Shown in pieces: positions 1 through 8,564 of a stretch of 64,000 bases of DNA. Numbering within the stretch: the first letter of the stretch is position 1; each line of letters opens with the position of its first letter. Source of the stretch: Bacteroidales bacterium (GTDB lineage: Bacteria; Bacteroidota; Bacteroidia; Bacteroidales; Muribaculaceae); NCBI GenBank assembly GCA_015061055.1, contig SUXH01000013.1:1-64000 (forward strand). The letters are read 5' to 3'. The notes beneath the pieces were generated by a model. That model did not search any database. It worked only from the letters and a program-made list of their open reading frames with translations, and was not told the origin of the DNA. The position numbers and the translations under genes are program-made.

Positions 1-38
1 CAGAATGGCTCTGATTCAAGAGTACATTGCACGACACT

Positions 39-62
39 ATTAGCCCAATTAATCGGGCTAAT
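39..62. repeat. 8-bp perfect inverted repeat, possible terminator
   Basis: ATTAGCCC (39-46) pairs perfectly with GGGCTAAT (55-62) across an 8-nt loop. A T-run follows a few bases later (70-74), so it could end a gene lying before the window. No gene on either side settles this. Confidence 0.4.
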
Positions 63-123
63 AGCCTACTTTTTGCATATTAGACGATGGTGAATACTTT
101 TTCAGCCTACTTTTTGCATATTA
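63..123. repeat. 20-nt direct repeat, two copies
   Basis: The 20-mer starting AGCCTACTTTTTGCATAT occurs at 63-82 and again at 104-123, 41 nt apart start to start. It contains TTTTTGCA, which resembles half of a Bacteroidetes promoter element. The rest of 1-275 holds no credible gene, only this repeat and two hairpins. Confidence 0.6.
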
Positions 124-203
124 AGCCTAAAAAAACAAGGTTCTCACACATCAAAGATGTTTGTGAAATAAAACTGAGCAATTATAATACGTATTTATAA
201 TCA

Positions 204-239
204 ACAAGAGGGTGTCTCGTTTTCGAGGCATCCTCTTGT
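204..239 (-). terminator. Hairpin after the WG-repeat gene
   Basis: ACAAGAGGGTGTCTCG (204-219) pairs with CGAGGCATCCTCTTGT (224-239), a 16-bp stem with two G-U pairs. It lies about 35 nt beyond the stop of the leftward WG-repeat gene. No strong U-tract is visible, so it may end transcription weakly or protect a 3' end. Confidence 0.55.
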
Positions 240-275
240 GTTGTGTTTCGATACTATTTTTTGTCCTAAGGCACA

Positions 276-1238
276 TTATTGAATTAGTTGTCCCTTGTTG
301 TTGAGGATTACGATAGATGTGTAGTCGGGGAGTGTGGCTCGGAACATGTTGCCGTTGATGGCTTCGATGTTGGCGTAAAGAGGTTCGGTGAGTCGTTGGC
401 AGTTGTTGTCCATTAGTCCACATCGTCCACCCACATGATATGCGAATCGGTCGGTAGGGATTTCGCGGTTGATGTAGGATACATCGCCGTCTTTGTTGGT
501 GATTCGTTCTTGCTTGGTGTAGGTGAGCTCGTTGAGGTCGTCGAGTATGAAGGCATTGAGCACTTTACCGTTGTAGTCGACTTGCATTCTTAGTCCAGAC
601 TTTCTCACGATAGCATATTCCTTGAATGTTTCGATGTCGTCGTATTCGGGCTTGATGATCCATTGGCCTTTGCGATTGATTACGCCACACATTCCCAAAG
701 TGTCGGCAACAATGCAATGTCCGTTTTTAAAGATGAATTCGCTGAGTGGATTTCCATGATAGGGGAATCTGAAGTCGATTACCACATTTCCTCTACTATC
801 GAGGAATCCGATTTTTCCGTCTTTTTGTACACCGGCAAGACCTTCGGAGAACACCCAAGCTCGGCGGTATTGAGCCGGAATGGCGATTTTACCTGTGTAG
901 GAGTTGTAGTAGCCACGTTTGCCATTTGAGCAGAACACTCCCAAAGAATCATTAGGACTAAGTTGAGTCCAGTCAAATTGTATGTTCTCTGAAGTGATTT
1001 CGCCTGTAATGCTGTTCTTGATAGTGTAGGTGTTGTCTTTTTGCTCGATTGCCACAAGGTTGTCGTTGAGCAAGAGCCCGTTCTCATAGATTCGATCTTT
1101 GCACTCTTTTTTTCGGGGCGACAGGCTTGTGCATAGATAAATGGTAAAAACAGAAATAGTAAAGGCGATTACTGTAAAAATTAAAATACGCCTTACTATC
1201 GAGCGTGAAGGCTTTTTGAAAAAATTGTTTGGTTTCAT
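276..1238 (-). CDS. WG-repeat membrane-anchored protein
   Basis: 320 aa. A basic N-terminus is followed by one hydrophobic segment (about residues 18-38), so the protein is probably anchored in the inner membrane with the rest outside the cytoplasm. The remainder carries repeats of the WG (KWG/beta-repeat) type: GKRGYYNSYTGK, GKIGFLDSRGNVVI and MCGVINRKGQWIIKPEYDDIETF, ending with a degenerate CGLMDNNCQRLTEPLYANIEAI unit. WG repeats are common in Bacteroidetes envelope proteins and usually have no assigned chemistry. The gene stands alone, divergent from the LytTR operon. I see no sharp TAnnTTTG element in the 230-nt divergent gap for this strand. The exact function is unknown. Confidence 0.85.
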   Translation of the reverse strand: MKPNNFFKKPSRSIVRRILIFTVIAFTISVFTIYLCTSLSPRKKECKDRIYENGLLLNDNLVAIEQKDNTYTIKNSITGEITSENIQFDWTQLSPNDSLGVFCSNGKRGYYNSYTGKIAIPAQYRRAWVFSEGLAGVQKDGKIGFLDSRGNVVIDFRFPYHGNPLSEFIFKNGHCIVADTLGMCGVINRKGQWIIKPEYDDIETFKEYAIVRKSGLRMQVDYNGKVLNAFILDDLNELTYTKQERITNKDGDVSYINREIPTDRFAYHVGGRCGLMDNNCQRLTEPLYANIEAINGNMFRATLPDYTSIVILNNKGQLIQ

Positions 1239-1435
1239 AATGATGACGTTTTTTAAAGTTGATTTATGACTGCAAATTTCTAATAAAAAAACATAAAAAA
1301 GAAGGGAAAAACAGAGGATTGTATGAACTGTGAAATGTAGTGTATGAGAGTTGATTATGAGTGAATTTCATACAGTATTTTTGGGTTTCGTACATAATGG
1401 GGTGAGTCGACAATAAGTAATTGTGAAATTATTGC

Positions 1436-1444
1436 TATCTTTAC
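1436..1444 (+). promoter_or_regulatory. Probable -7 element for the LytTR operon
   Basis: TATCTTTAC differs from the Bacteroidetes TAnnTTTG consensus by one base and lies 25 nt before the GTG start of the LytTR gene. A TTG at 1421-1423 could be the upstream element, although the spacing is short. Confidence 0.45.
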
Positions 1445-1468
1445 ATCGCAAAAACAGGAAAACGAACA

Positions 1469-1846
1469 GTGACCAAGCAGTATATAGTAATATCTAAAAG
1501 CACAGAACTTGTGCGAATACCGCTCGACAGTTTGATGTATGTCGAGGCCGATGGTAACTACTCAAAAGTGGTTACCAAGGATGGTCGTGAGCGATTGGTA
1601 CTGTTGCAATTGGGGCAAGTGGAAGATTTGATTGCCGAGCAGATTGATGAATTTGAGGGAGAGATACTGCGTTTGGGACGAAAATATATCATCAATTTGA
1701 ATTATATACACATAATAGATGTGTCTAAGCAATTGTTGGTGATTTCGGATTGTGCTAATTGTTATCATAAGATTGAAGCATCTCGCGATGCTTTGTTGAA
1801 ACTCAAAAGTTATATAGAGTCATTGGTGAATTATGGAAAAGGATAA
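1469..1846 (+). CDS. Stand-alone LytTR DNA-binding regulator
   Basis: 125 aa, almost entirely one LytTR domain. Typical features are IPLDSLMYVEADGNYSKVV near the N-terminus, a central F-x-x-LGRKYIINLNYI segment (the usual R-S-F/Y-I-V-N-L-x-x-I signature) and a C-terminal helix. There is no receiver or membrane domain, so any signal must come from a partner. The start is GTG; the frame opens only there and the LytTR fold needs the first residues. The gene overlaps the next one by 14 nt, so the two are probably translationally coupled. LytTR proteins bind short direct repeats in promoters. It may regulate its own operon, which is inference. Confidence 0.88.
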   Translation: MTKQYIVISKSTELVRIPLDSLMYVEADGNYSKVVTKDGRERLVLLQLGQVEDLIAEQIDEFEGEILRLGRKYIINLNYIHIIDVSKQLLVISDCANCYHKIEASRDALLKLKSYIESLVNYGKG

Positions 1847-2792
1847 TATAAAAGACGACGAAATAAGGATAATTAAACGAAAAGAGGCATACGAATCGTC
1901 AAGTAGTATTATGATGGATGATTCTGAGTGCAGTTGCTCTGAGCCAACGAGAGTGAGAACTCATTCATCGCGTAAAAAGTGGAGCGTGTTTGCTTATATG
2001 CTTTTTGGTGGAATGTTGCTTCTGATTGGTTGGTTGTGGTACAGCTCTTATGCCGGTGAAGATGTTGCTGTGGAAAGTGCATTTGAACCTGAATTGGTGG
2101 AATATCCTGTCGAAGATGTGGAGAAAGTTGATGTGGAGGAGAAAGTTCCATTTGGCACTTACGACGACACCGTTAAAACGAAATATGTGGAGGTAGTTAA
2201 TAAAGAAGTGAACGACATTCCCATTGATATATTTATCCCGCACAATTCCACTCCGGTGCTGAAGATGGGATTACCATCGGAGCAAGACAAAGACGTTATA
2301 CTTGTGACTCAAGCCGCCGATTTGCGTGCCGATAATGGGAAAATAGTGGGTGCATTTGTGTTGGCAGGAGAACCATTGTCGTGGGGATTGTCGAAGAAAG
2401 GTTATTGCGCAATTCTTGATGGCAAGGTTACTGTGGGAATGGCTGATAATTCGCCGCTGTTTGAGGAAGCTACCGAAAAAGGAGGATATTTCTTCCGCCA
2501 GTATGCGCTTGTGAGCGAAGGTAAGTTGGTGGAAAATAATTTGCGAAACAAGTCGATACGTAAGGCGTTGTGTATGCGAGGAGATGAGGTGTTTGTGGCA
2601 GTGACTCGTACTCGTGAATCGATGCACGACTTTTCGCAAGCATTGGTCGACCTTGGCGTGGACAATGCCATATATATAGTGGGTAGCTATTCTTACACGT
2701 TATATCGCGACAAAGAAGGTGTGTCGCACAGGGTTACCGGGCAACTTGCGCGAATAAATATGAAAAACGTTAATTTTATAGAATGGAGGTAG
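1833..2792 (+). CDS. Membrane-anchored phosphodiester glycosidase-like (NAGPA) protein
   Basis: 319 aa. An acidic and serine-rich cytoplasmic N-terminus (1-49) leads to one transmembrane helix (about 51-70), a variable linker and a C-terminal domain (about 150-300) of the NAGPA/DUF2233 type. The recognisable features are GGYFFRQYALVSEGKLVEN, then IRKALCMRGDEVFVAVT, and S-MHDFSQALVDLGVDNAIYIVGS, which match the family's conserved R-A-L and lG-nAi-l-G stretches. Family members with known activity hydrolyse GlcNAc-1-phosphodiesters. Here the usual D-G-G-G-S is replaced by IVGSYS, so catalysis is doubtful. It is coupled to the LytTR gene by a 14-nt overlap and lies 3 nt before the PH gene. It is the third NAGPA-fold protein in the window. 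Confidence 0.7.
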   Translation: MEKDNIKDDEIRIIKRKEAYESSSSIMMDDSECSCSEPTRVRTHSSRKKWSVFAYMLFGGMLLLIGWLWYSSYAGEDVAVESAFEPELVEYPVEDVEKVDVEEKVPFGTYDDTVKTKYVEVVNKEVNDIPIDIFIPHNSTPVLKMGLPSEQDKDVILVTQAADLRADNGKIVGAFVLAGEPLSWGLSKKGYCAILDGKVTVGMADNSPLFEEATEKGGYFFRQYALVSEGKLVENNLRNKSIRKALCMRGDEVFVAVTRTRESMHDFSQALVDLGVDNAIYIVGSYSYTLYRDKEGVSHRVTGQLARINMKNVNFIEWR

Positions 2793-2795
2793 AAT

Positions 2796-3176
2796 ATGGG
2801 GCTATTTAATGCTATTTTAGGCAATGCATCGAGCATTGACATTGATGATATTACCAAGAAACTTGAGCCTGTGCTTTTCCCCGGTGAAAAGGTGGAAAAT
2901 GCGTTTAGCGTGATTCGTGATAAATGGGTATTTACCGACAAGCGTCTGATAATGGTGGAAGTGCAAGGCGTTACCGGTAAAAAGAAGGATTACCATTCGA
3001 TACCATATAAGTCAATTGTGCGTTTCTCGGTAGAGACTAATGGGACTTTTGATTTGGATTGTGAAATGAAGATATGGGTTCGCTCGATGCATGAGCCATT
3101 TGAGAAAAAGTTTGGTAAATCGGTCGATGTGTGTTCTATACAGCGAATGCTCGCTTATCATGTGTTGTGTGAATAA
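2796..3176 (+). CDS. Bacterial PH-domain protein (bPH_1/DUF1696-like)
   Basis: 126 aa without signal peptide or membrane segment. The pattern LEPVLFPGEKVENAFSVIRDKWVFTDKRLIMVEVQGVTGKKKDYHSIPYKSIVRFSVET is the classic small bacterial pleckstrin-homology protein layout: a FTDKRLI strand pair, then a K-K-x-x-Y-x-S-I-P-Y turn. The biochemical role of the family is not established. A purine-rich GGAGGT overlapping the upstream stop serves as an unusually clear ribosome site for this genome. It is the third gene of the LytTR operon and ends just before a strong hairpin terminator. Confidence 0.85.
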   Translation: MGLFNAILGNASSIDIDDITKKLEPVLFPGEKVENAFSVIRDKWVFTDKRLIMVEVQGVTGKKKDYHSIPYKSIVRFSVETNGTFDLDCEMKIWVRSMHEPFEKKFGKSVDVCSIQRMLAYHVLCE

Positions 3177-3193
3177 TTTTTTCGGTTAACATA

Positions 3194-3222
3194 ACAAAAG
3201 GCTCTATTACAGAGCCTTTTGT
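3194..3222. terminator. Bidirectional intrinsic terminator
   Basis: ACAAAAGGCTCT (3194-3205) and AGAGCCTTTTGT (3211-3222) form a perfect 12-bp stem with a 5-nt loop, flanked by A and T runs. It lies between convergent genes and abuts the YkvA stop codon, so it can serve both. Confidence 0.88.
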
Positions 3223-3223
3223 G

Positions 3224-3571
3224 TTATTTGAGGAGCCTGTCGGTGTGTTCTTCGGCTTCTTTGTCGATTTCCGGAGTAACCTTCGAGTAAACCGAGTGTA
3301 ACGCCCATGCAATAGCGGCTAAATCGTCGCCATATCCTATGAATGGCACAAAATCGGCAACCAAGTCGAGCGGAACAATAAAATAGCCAAGTGCAGCACA
3401 AATTTTTGCTTTCTCTTTGAATGGTACGTCTTTCGACTTCATTACATAGTAAAGCAAAAGTGCTTTCTTGATTATGGAGCGTCCTGCCGATTTAGCTGCT
3501 TTCGCTATTTTCGCGCTGAAACGGTTGTCGGAATACTCTTTTCGGTATATTTCAATGTCTTTGTCGTTCAT
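3224..3571 (-). CDS. YkvA family protein (DUF1232)
   Basis: 115 aa. The C-terminal half carries the DUF1232 signature at about 62-83: GYFIVPLDLVADFVPFIGYG followed by DD, a short hydrophobic hairpin with conserved P-x-D-x-x-x-D and G-x-x-D-D. Family members are small membrane-associated proteins of unknown function that sometimes lie in stress or metal loci. The N-terminal 40 residues are basic and helical. It is separated from the upstream GH13 gene by a strong terminator, so it is probably transcribed on its own. Confidence 0.85.
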   Translation of the reverse strand: MNDKDIEIYRKEYSDNRFSAKIAKAAKSAGRSIIKKALLLYYVMKSKDVPFKEKAKICAALGYFIVPLDLVADFVPFIGYGDDLAAIAWALHSVYSKVTPEIDKEAEEHTDRLLK

Positions 3572-3577
3572 CGATAT

Positions 3578-3616
3578 AAAAAATAGGTTGTCGTATATTT
3601 TGACAACCTATTTTTT
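3578..3616 (-). terminator. Intrinsic terminator of the GH13 lipoprotein gene
   Basis: AAAAAATAGGTTGTC (3578-3592) is perfectly complementary to 3602-3616, giving a 15-bp stem with a 9-nt loop and a T-run on the leftward strand. It lies 18 nt beyond the GH13 stop. Confidence 0.88.
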
Positions 3617-3633
3617 AAAAGGTTTAAAAGCTT

Positions 3634-5064
3634 TTACTTTTTAATATATACGCGGTATTCACCTGTATTGAGATTAGCAGGGAGTGCTTCAGCTTCGCCT
3701 GTGAAGTAGTTGATTTTGTCTTCTACGGTAGGTGCTTCTGCTGTGAATTCCACTGCTTGATTGTCTTTGCCAAGATTGACAAGAACAAGTACCGACGAAC
3801 CTTCAGTACTGCGGCTGAATACATATAGGTCGTTGCTCTTAGTGGCATAACGAACCATTTCTCCACCTTCAACACCGGCCTTCAATGCAGCTTGGTTGTG
3901 CTTAAGGGCGTTTAGTTTTTGATAGAATGTGAAAAACTCGTTACGTGGTTCCCAAGTAGGAGCATTGTCCTTCTTGAAGAACTCAAAAGCACGATTTAAA
4001 CCGGTTTCTTGACCAGTGTAAATAAGAGGCATACCCGGAAGAGTGTAAGAAAGAACAGCAAAAGCATCAGTTAAGTTGCCAAGACGTTCAAACTCGGTTC
4101 CTTCCCAAGAATTCAAATCGTGGTTGGTAACCATATTCATAAGGTAAGTATCCTTAGGGTAGTTGGCGGCTTGGTCGGCAAGCAACGAGTCGATAGCGAT
4201 AGCATATTTAACAGGGAATGTGCGCATCGGTTCGCCTTCTTTCTTGAATGTGTATTGCCCTGCAGTGGCAGCTATTTCGCTAAAAAGGTCCTTCATAGGC
4301 CAATTGTAGCCCATATTGAATGCGTGCTTGTTGAGTTCGGGTTTGCTTGCTTCGGCGAGCATAAACAACTCAGGTTTCACAGCGTCGAGTTGTGGACGTG
4401 CTTCATCCCAGAAGTCGGTAGGAACTTCGCCTGCCACGTCGCAACGGAAACCATCGACGTTGATGTCGGTGAGCCAGAATTTAAGCGCGTCGACCATTGC
4501 TGCGCGCATTTCTCGGTTGTCGTAGTTAAGTTCGAATACGTCGCTCCAGTCGAATGGGCCATACATCTTGCCTTCTTCGTTGAGCGAGTACCATTCGGGA
4601 TGTTCGGTAACCCAGGCATTGTCGCACCCGGTGTGGTTTGGTACCCAGTCGAGAATAACTTTCATACCAAGTTGGTGAGCTTGATCAACGACTGCTTTAA
4701 AGTCCTCGATAGTGCCAAATTCGGGGTTGAATGCTTTGTAATCCTTTACTGCATAATAACTGCCAAGCTCTCCCTTACGATTAACTTCGGAAATAGGGTG
4801 AATAGGCATAAACCAAAGAATGTCTACTCCAAGTTCTTTCAATCGAGGTAGATGAGTGGCAAATTCCTTAGCCGATGCCGATGGTGTGTATTGGCGAAGG
4901 TTTACTTCATAAATTACTGCGTTGCGACTCCATTCGGGTTGTACTACTGTAGTGTAAGTGGAATCGCGTTCGATTTTGTTCTCGTTTGATTTTTGAGCGT
5001 TGCAACTTGTGCTGAACACTGCTGTTGCAGCAACAATTAGTGAATAAAATAGATTTTTTCTCAT
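3634..5064 (-). CDS. GH13 alpha-amylase family lipoprotein
   Basis: 476 aa. The signal peptide ends in FSTSC, lipidated Cys21, so the enzyme is probably on the outer membrane or in the periplasm. A (beta/alpha)8 GH13 barrel spans about 45-390, with region I DWVPNH (139-144), region II DGFRCDVA with nucleophile D209, region III acid/base E238 (MLAEAS) and region IV NHD with D316. A short all-beta C domain follows and ends in YRVYIKK. All three catalytic residues are present. Substrates of the family are alpha-1,4/1,6 glucans; the exact specificity cannot be read here. It is divergent from susC across a 404-nt gap with its own TATCTTTG element on the minus strand (5097-5104). It could belong to the same utilisation locus, as susG does in Bacteroides, though it sits on the opposite strand. 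Confidence 0.93.
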   Translation of the reverse strand: MRKNLFYSLIVAATAVFSTSCNAQKSNENKIERDSTYTTVVQPEWSRNAVIYEVNLRQYTPSASAKEFATHLPRLKELGVDILWFMPIHPISEVNRKGELGSYYAVKDYKAFNPEFGTIEDFKAVVDQAHQLGMKVILDWVPNHTGCDNAWVTEHPEWYSLNEEGKMYGPFDWSDVFELNYDNREMRAAMVDALKFWLTDINVDGFRCDVAGEVPTDFWDEARPQLDAVKPELFMLAEASKPELNKHAFNMGYNWPMKDLFSEIAATAGQYTFKKEGEPMRTFPVKYAIAIDSLLADQAANYPKDTYLMNMVTNHDLNSWEGTEFERLGNLTDAFAVLSYTLPGMPLIYTGQETGLNRAFEFFKKDNAPTWEPRNEFFTFYQKLNALKHNQAALKAGVEGGEMVRYATKSNDLYVFSRSTEGSSVLVLVNLGKDNQAVEFTAEAPTVEDKINYFTGEAEALPANLNTGEYRVYIKK

Positions 5065-5096
5065 TGGTAATATAATTTATATGAATGTTCTTGATG

Positions 5097-5104
5097 CAAA
5101 GATA
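5097..5104 (-). promoter_or_regulatory. -7 promoter element of the GH13 lipoprotein gene
   Basis: On the minus strand this reads TATCTTTG, a perfect TAnnTTTG match, 33 nt before the start codon. Confidence 0.7.
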
Positions 5105-5378
5105 GATAAATGTTGTCGATAATTCAAATTTGATGTTTTGATGCTGAAAAAATATGATGTAGTTAAAAAAGATGAATTAGAACTAAAAAACGGTAAAAAC
5201 GATTAACATTTGTTCGTAAAAAAGAAGAAATAAGGTGTGTGGCTAAGCTATTAAACTTTAATAATATAAGGTGATAAGTGTTAAATAAAGAGTAATCTTA
5301 TTAGCTTAAAATCATTATTAAATAAGGGTTGTGATTGTTTTTTTGGGAATTTGTAATTTTTATTTGGAAATATTGTAG
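5105..5378. other. AT-rich divergent intergenic region
   Basis: The part of the gap between the divergent GH13 and susC genes upstream of both core promoters holds no credible ORF and is strongly AT-rich. Regulator binding sites for the SusCD locus would be expected here, but I see no clear palindrome or repeat. No HTCS, SusR or ECF/anti-sigma regulator gene adjoins susC, so control must come from elsewhere. Confidence 0.4.
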
Positions 5379-5386
5379 TATATTTG
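5379..5386 (+). promoter_or_regulatory. -7 promoter element of the SusCD operon
   Basis: TATATTTG is a perfect TAnnTTTG match followed by C. It predicts a start near 5393 and a leader of about 75 nt before susC. Confidence 0.75.
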
Positions 5387-5468
5387 CACTCGTGTAAATG
5401 TGTGTAAACACTAAAAAATAAATATAATTGGATCTAAAAACTATAGTATTAACAAACAATTTTTAATT

Positions 5469-8400
5469 ATGAAGAAACAGCTATTGCTACTGTTATTTTC
5501 CTTGTTCGCGGTGGCTGGTTACGCTCGTGTTATTACGGGTACTGTAATTGCAGAAAGTGACAAATTGCCTGTCATTGGAGCAACAATTATGGTGCAAGGT
5601 ACACAACGCGGTGTAGCTACTGACTTCGACGGAAATTTCTCAATCGAGGTTAAGGACGGCGACGTTCTTAATGTGAGCTATGTGGGAATGCTTCCACAAA
5701 AGGTTAAAGTGGGTAACCAACAAACTCTCAACATCGTGTTGAAAGAAGACGCACAAGTATTGGGTGAAGTTGTGGTTACTGCAATGGGCCAAACTCAGGA
5801 AAAGAAGAAATTGAACTTTGCTGTTCAATCTTTGGACTCTGAACAATTGACAGCCGGAGCAACAACAAATATTGCAAGTACATTGCAAGGTAAGGTTGCC
5901 GGTCTTCAAATTCAAAGCACCGGTGGTTCGGTAAACTCAAGCCAAACTATCCAAATTCGTGCTATTTCATCAATCAACACATCACAAAACAACGAACCAT
6001 TGGTGATTATTGATGGTGTTGCTGTTCGTGGTGGTGGTTCTACTCTTGGCGATATCAACCCTAACGACATCGAACACGTATCGGTGCTTAAGGGTGCTGC
6101 AGCATCTGCACTTTATGGTCAAGAAGCTGCCAATGGTGTAATTATGATTGTTACAAAGAGTGGTGCAAGCGGTAAATTGCAAGTAAATGCAAATGCAACA
6201 TTCGAAGTTTCACAAGCAGCTCGCGTTCCTGAAATCCAAAGTCGTTATGCACCGGGTTCTAAGGGATTCTATGTAGAAAACGCAACCGGTGGTTGGGGTC
6301 CTCTTTTGAGCTCTACCGATAAGATTTACGATAACGTAGGTGATTTCCTTGGAACAGGTTTCTTGCAGAAATATGACATCTCAGCAACTGGTGGTACAGA
6401 AAAGGCTAACGCTTATGCTTCTGTAGCTTACACACAAAACGAAGGTGTGGTTCCTGAAGATTACAAGAACCAATTCAACATTTTCTTGAAGACTCAATTC
6501 AATCCTTCTGATAAAGTTAAGATCCAACTTACATCAAGCTTCAAGGAAAGTAAAGCACGTGGTTTCGGTAATGCTATGTCAACAGTGTATGGCTGGGCAA
6601 TCAACCGTAATATGTCGGATTATGAAACACTAGAAGGTTATCCAAACTGGGCTTGCCGTTACGATGACTTCTCAAAGATTCTTGATGAAGACAAGATTGG
6701 CGCAACAGTATCTCCATATTATGGACGTTATAACGACTTCAGCGAAACAACAAGTACTCGTATTATGTTGAATGGTCAAATCTCTTACGAACCAATTAAA
6801 GACTTGGTATTCACAGGTAAGATTGGTTATGATAAGGGCTATTCAATGTATGACTCTTACACAGTGCCACGTTTCCGCAGAAGCGATTTCGAAAATCCTG
6901 ATCACGAATCATTTGCTGACTACGCATACAAGTTTGGTGCTTATACATTCCAACCATCACGTAGCGAACGTTTCAATGCTCAATTCTTGGCTACTTATCA
7001 AAAAGAGTTGTTCCAAGACTTGAATATCAACGCTCTTGTCGGTGTGGATTGGCAACAATACAAGTCGTTGAGCGCACAACTTGCAGGTCAACGTTTCTTG
7101 CTTGATGGTGAATTCTATAGTTTCCAAAACATCGACCCATCTACATTCACTAACTCATCTTCATCAGATTATTATATGTATTTGAACCACTCAAGTTGGA
7201 ATACATTCGGTTATTTCGGTGAATTGCGTTTCGACTATCGTGGTGTAGCTCAATTGTCTGTAACAGGTCGTATCGACGGTACTTCAACATTGAAGCAAGC
7301 TGATTGCACTTACTTCTATCCATCAGTAACTGCCGGTGTTATGTTCTCTGAATTGTTCAACCTTTCTAACGACTGGTTCTCTTATGGTAAGATCCGTGGT
7401 AACTGGGCAAAGGTTGGTAAGAGCTGTACATCATACAAGTTTACTGATACATTCAAGAACTGGTCAACATTCCCTGATGGTGGATGGGGCGTAGACCCAA
7501 CTATCGGTAAGGCGTTGAACCTTGAACCTGAAATGTGTTCTTCTTGGGAAATTGGTGCCGACTTGCGTTTCTTCAAGAGCCGCACTCGCTTAGACTTGGC
7601 TTACTACTCAACTACAGTAGACAACCAAATCGTAACAGTGCGTGTATCTCCTGCAGCAGGTATGATTCTTCAAACACGTAACGAAGGTTGTGTTGAAAAC
7701 TACGGTATCGAAGCAACAATAGGTCAAGACATCATCAAGACTAAGGACTTCGACTGGACTGCAACAGCCAACTTCTCTCTAAACCGTGGTCGTGTTAAAT
7801 CATTGCCTGATCAAATCAAGCAAATCGACGGTACTAACTATGGTGGTATCTACCCAACTGCATTCTTAGGTGGTTCTTCTACAGGTATCACAGGTAAGGA
7901 CTATGTACGTGACCCTGAAGGTAACGTAGTGTGCGATGAAAATGGTTATCCATTGATCGACTCATCTAAGCAACTTTATATCGGTAATCGTGAGCCTGAC
8001 TTCTTGCTTGGTCTTGGTTCTAACTTCCGTTACAAAGACTTGACAGTAGGTTTCTTGTTCGACGGTCGTTGCGGTGGTGATGTTGTAAATATCACAGGTT
8101 CAAGCTTGTTGTCAAATGGTCAACACCACTTGTTCGACAAGTATCGTAACCGTGAATATGTATGGGACGGTGTAGTAGCAAGCGGAGTAGATGCTAACGG
8201 CAACACAATTTACACTCCTAACAAGACTCCTATCATCCTTGACCAAACTAACATCAACAAGTACTTCTATACAGTATCTTCTAACTTTATTGAAGACGGT
8301 TCATACATTCGTTTGAGTTATGTAACTGTAGGTTATGACTTCACTAAGATGTTGGCTAAGAACTGTCCTGTTAAGGGCTTGAACCTATCGGTTACAGGAC

Positions 8401-8549
8401 GTAACTTGTTCCTATTGACTAAGTACTCAGGTTCAGATCCTCAAGTACAAGAAAGTGGAAGTTCTTACGGTTCCGGTACAGGTGGTTTCGACCGCTATGG
8501 TGTGCCTAATACACGAAGCTTCAACGTATCACTAAAAGCAACATTCTAA
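5469..8549 (+). CDS. SusC/RagA-family TonB-linked outer membrane transporter
   Basis: 1026 aa. A signal peptide (1-19) is followed by a CarboxypepD_reg-like beta-sandwich (about 20-100; VITGTVIAESDKLPVIGA, then GVATDFDGNF), the SusC signature VVVTAMG near residue 102, a plug domain with AGLQIQSTGG, PLVIIDGVAVRGG and KGAAASALYGQEAANGVIMI, and a 22-strand barrel that ends in the aromatic NVSLKATF. It imports oligosaccharides or peptides bound by the adjacent SusD lid, powered by TonB. It is first in a tight four-gene operon, 15 nt before susD. Codon use is strongly biased (CGT, GGT, AAC, TTC), as in highly expressed genes. No FecR-interaction (STN) domain is present. Confidence 0.97.
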   Translation: MKKQLLLLLFSLFAVAGYARVITGTVIAESDKLPVIGATIMVQGTQRGVATDFDGNFSIEVKDGDVLNVSYVGMLPQKVKVGNQQTLNIVLKEDAQVLGEVVVTAMGQTQEKKKLNFAVQSLDSEQLTAGATTNIASTLQGKVAGLQIQSTGGSVNSSQTIQIRAISSINTSQNNEPLVIIDGVAVRGGGSTLGDINPNDIEHVSVLKGAAASALYGQEAANGVIMIVTKSGASGKLQVNANATFEVSQAARVPEIQSRYAPGSKGFYVENATGGWGPLLSSTDKIYDNVGDFLGTGFLQKYDISATGGTEKANAYASVAYTQNEGVVPEDYKNQFNIFLKTQFNPSDKVKIQLTSSFKESKARGFGNAMSTVYGWAINRNMSDYETLEGYPNWACRYDDFSKILDEDKIGATVSPYYGRYNDFSETTSTRIMLNGQISYEPIKDLVFTGKIGYDKGYSMYDSYTVPRFRRSDFENPDHESFADYAYKFGAYTFQPSRSERFNAQFLATYQKELFQDLNINALVGVDWQQYKSLSAQLAGQRFLLDGEFYSFQNIDPSTFTNSSSSDYYMYLNHSSWNTFGYFGELRFDYRGVAQLSVTGRIDGTSTLKQADCTYFYPSVTAGVMFSELFNLSNDWFSYGKIRGNWAKVGKSCTSYKFTDTFKNWSTFPDGGWGVDPTIGKALNLEPEMCSSWEIGADLRFFKSRTRLDLAYYSTTVDNQIVTVRVSPAAGMILQTRNEGCVENYGIEATIGQDIIKTKDFDWTATANFSLNRGRVKSLPDQIKQIDGTNYGGIYPTAFLGGSSTGITGKDYVRDPEGNVVCDENGYPLIDSSKQLYIGNREPDFLLGLGSNFRYKDLTVGFLFDGRCGGDVVNITGSSLLSNGQHHLFDKYRNREYVWDGVVASGVDANGNTIYTPNKTPIILDQTNINKYFYTVSSNFIEDGSYIRLSYVTVGYDFTKMLAKNCPVKGLNLSVTGRNLFLLTKYSGSDPQVQESGSSYGSGTGGFDRYGVPNTRSFNVSLKATF

Positions 8550-8564
8550 AAAAGAGATTAAATT

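Noticed and set aside
663-929. Rightward 88-aa frame at the left edge
   Set aside because: It is antisense to the WG-repeat gene, which has clear repeat motifs and a membrane anchor.
4120-4851. Rightward 243-aa frame
   Set aside because: It is antisense to the GH13 lipoprotein gene, whose catalytic motifs are intact.
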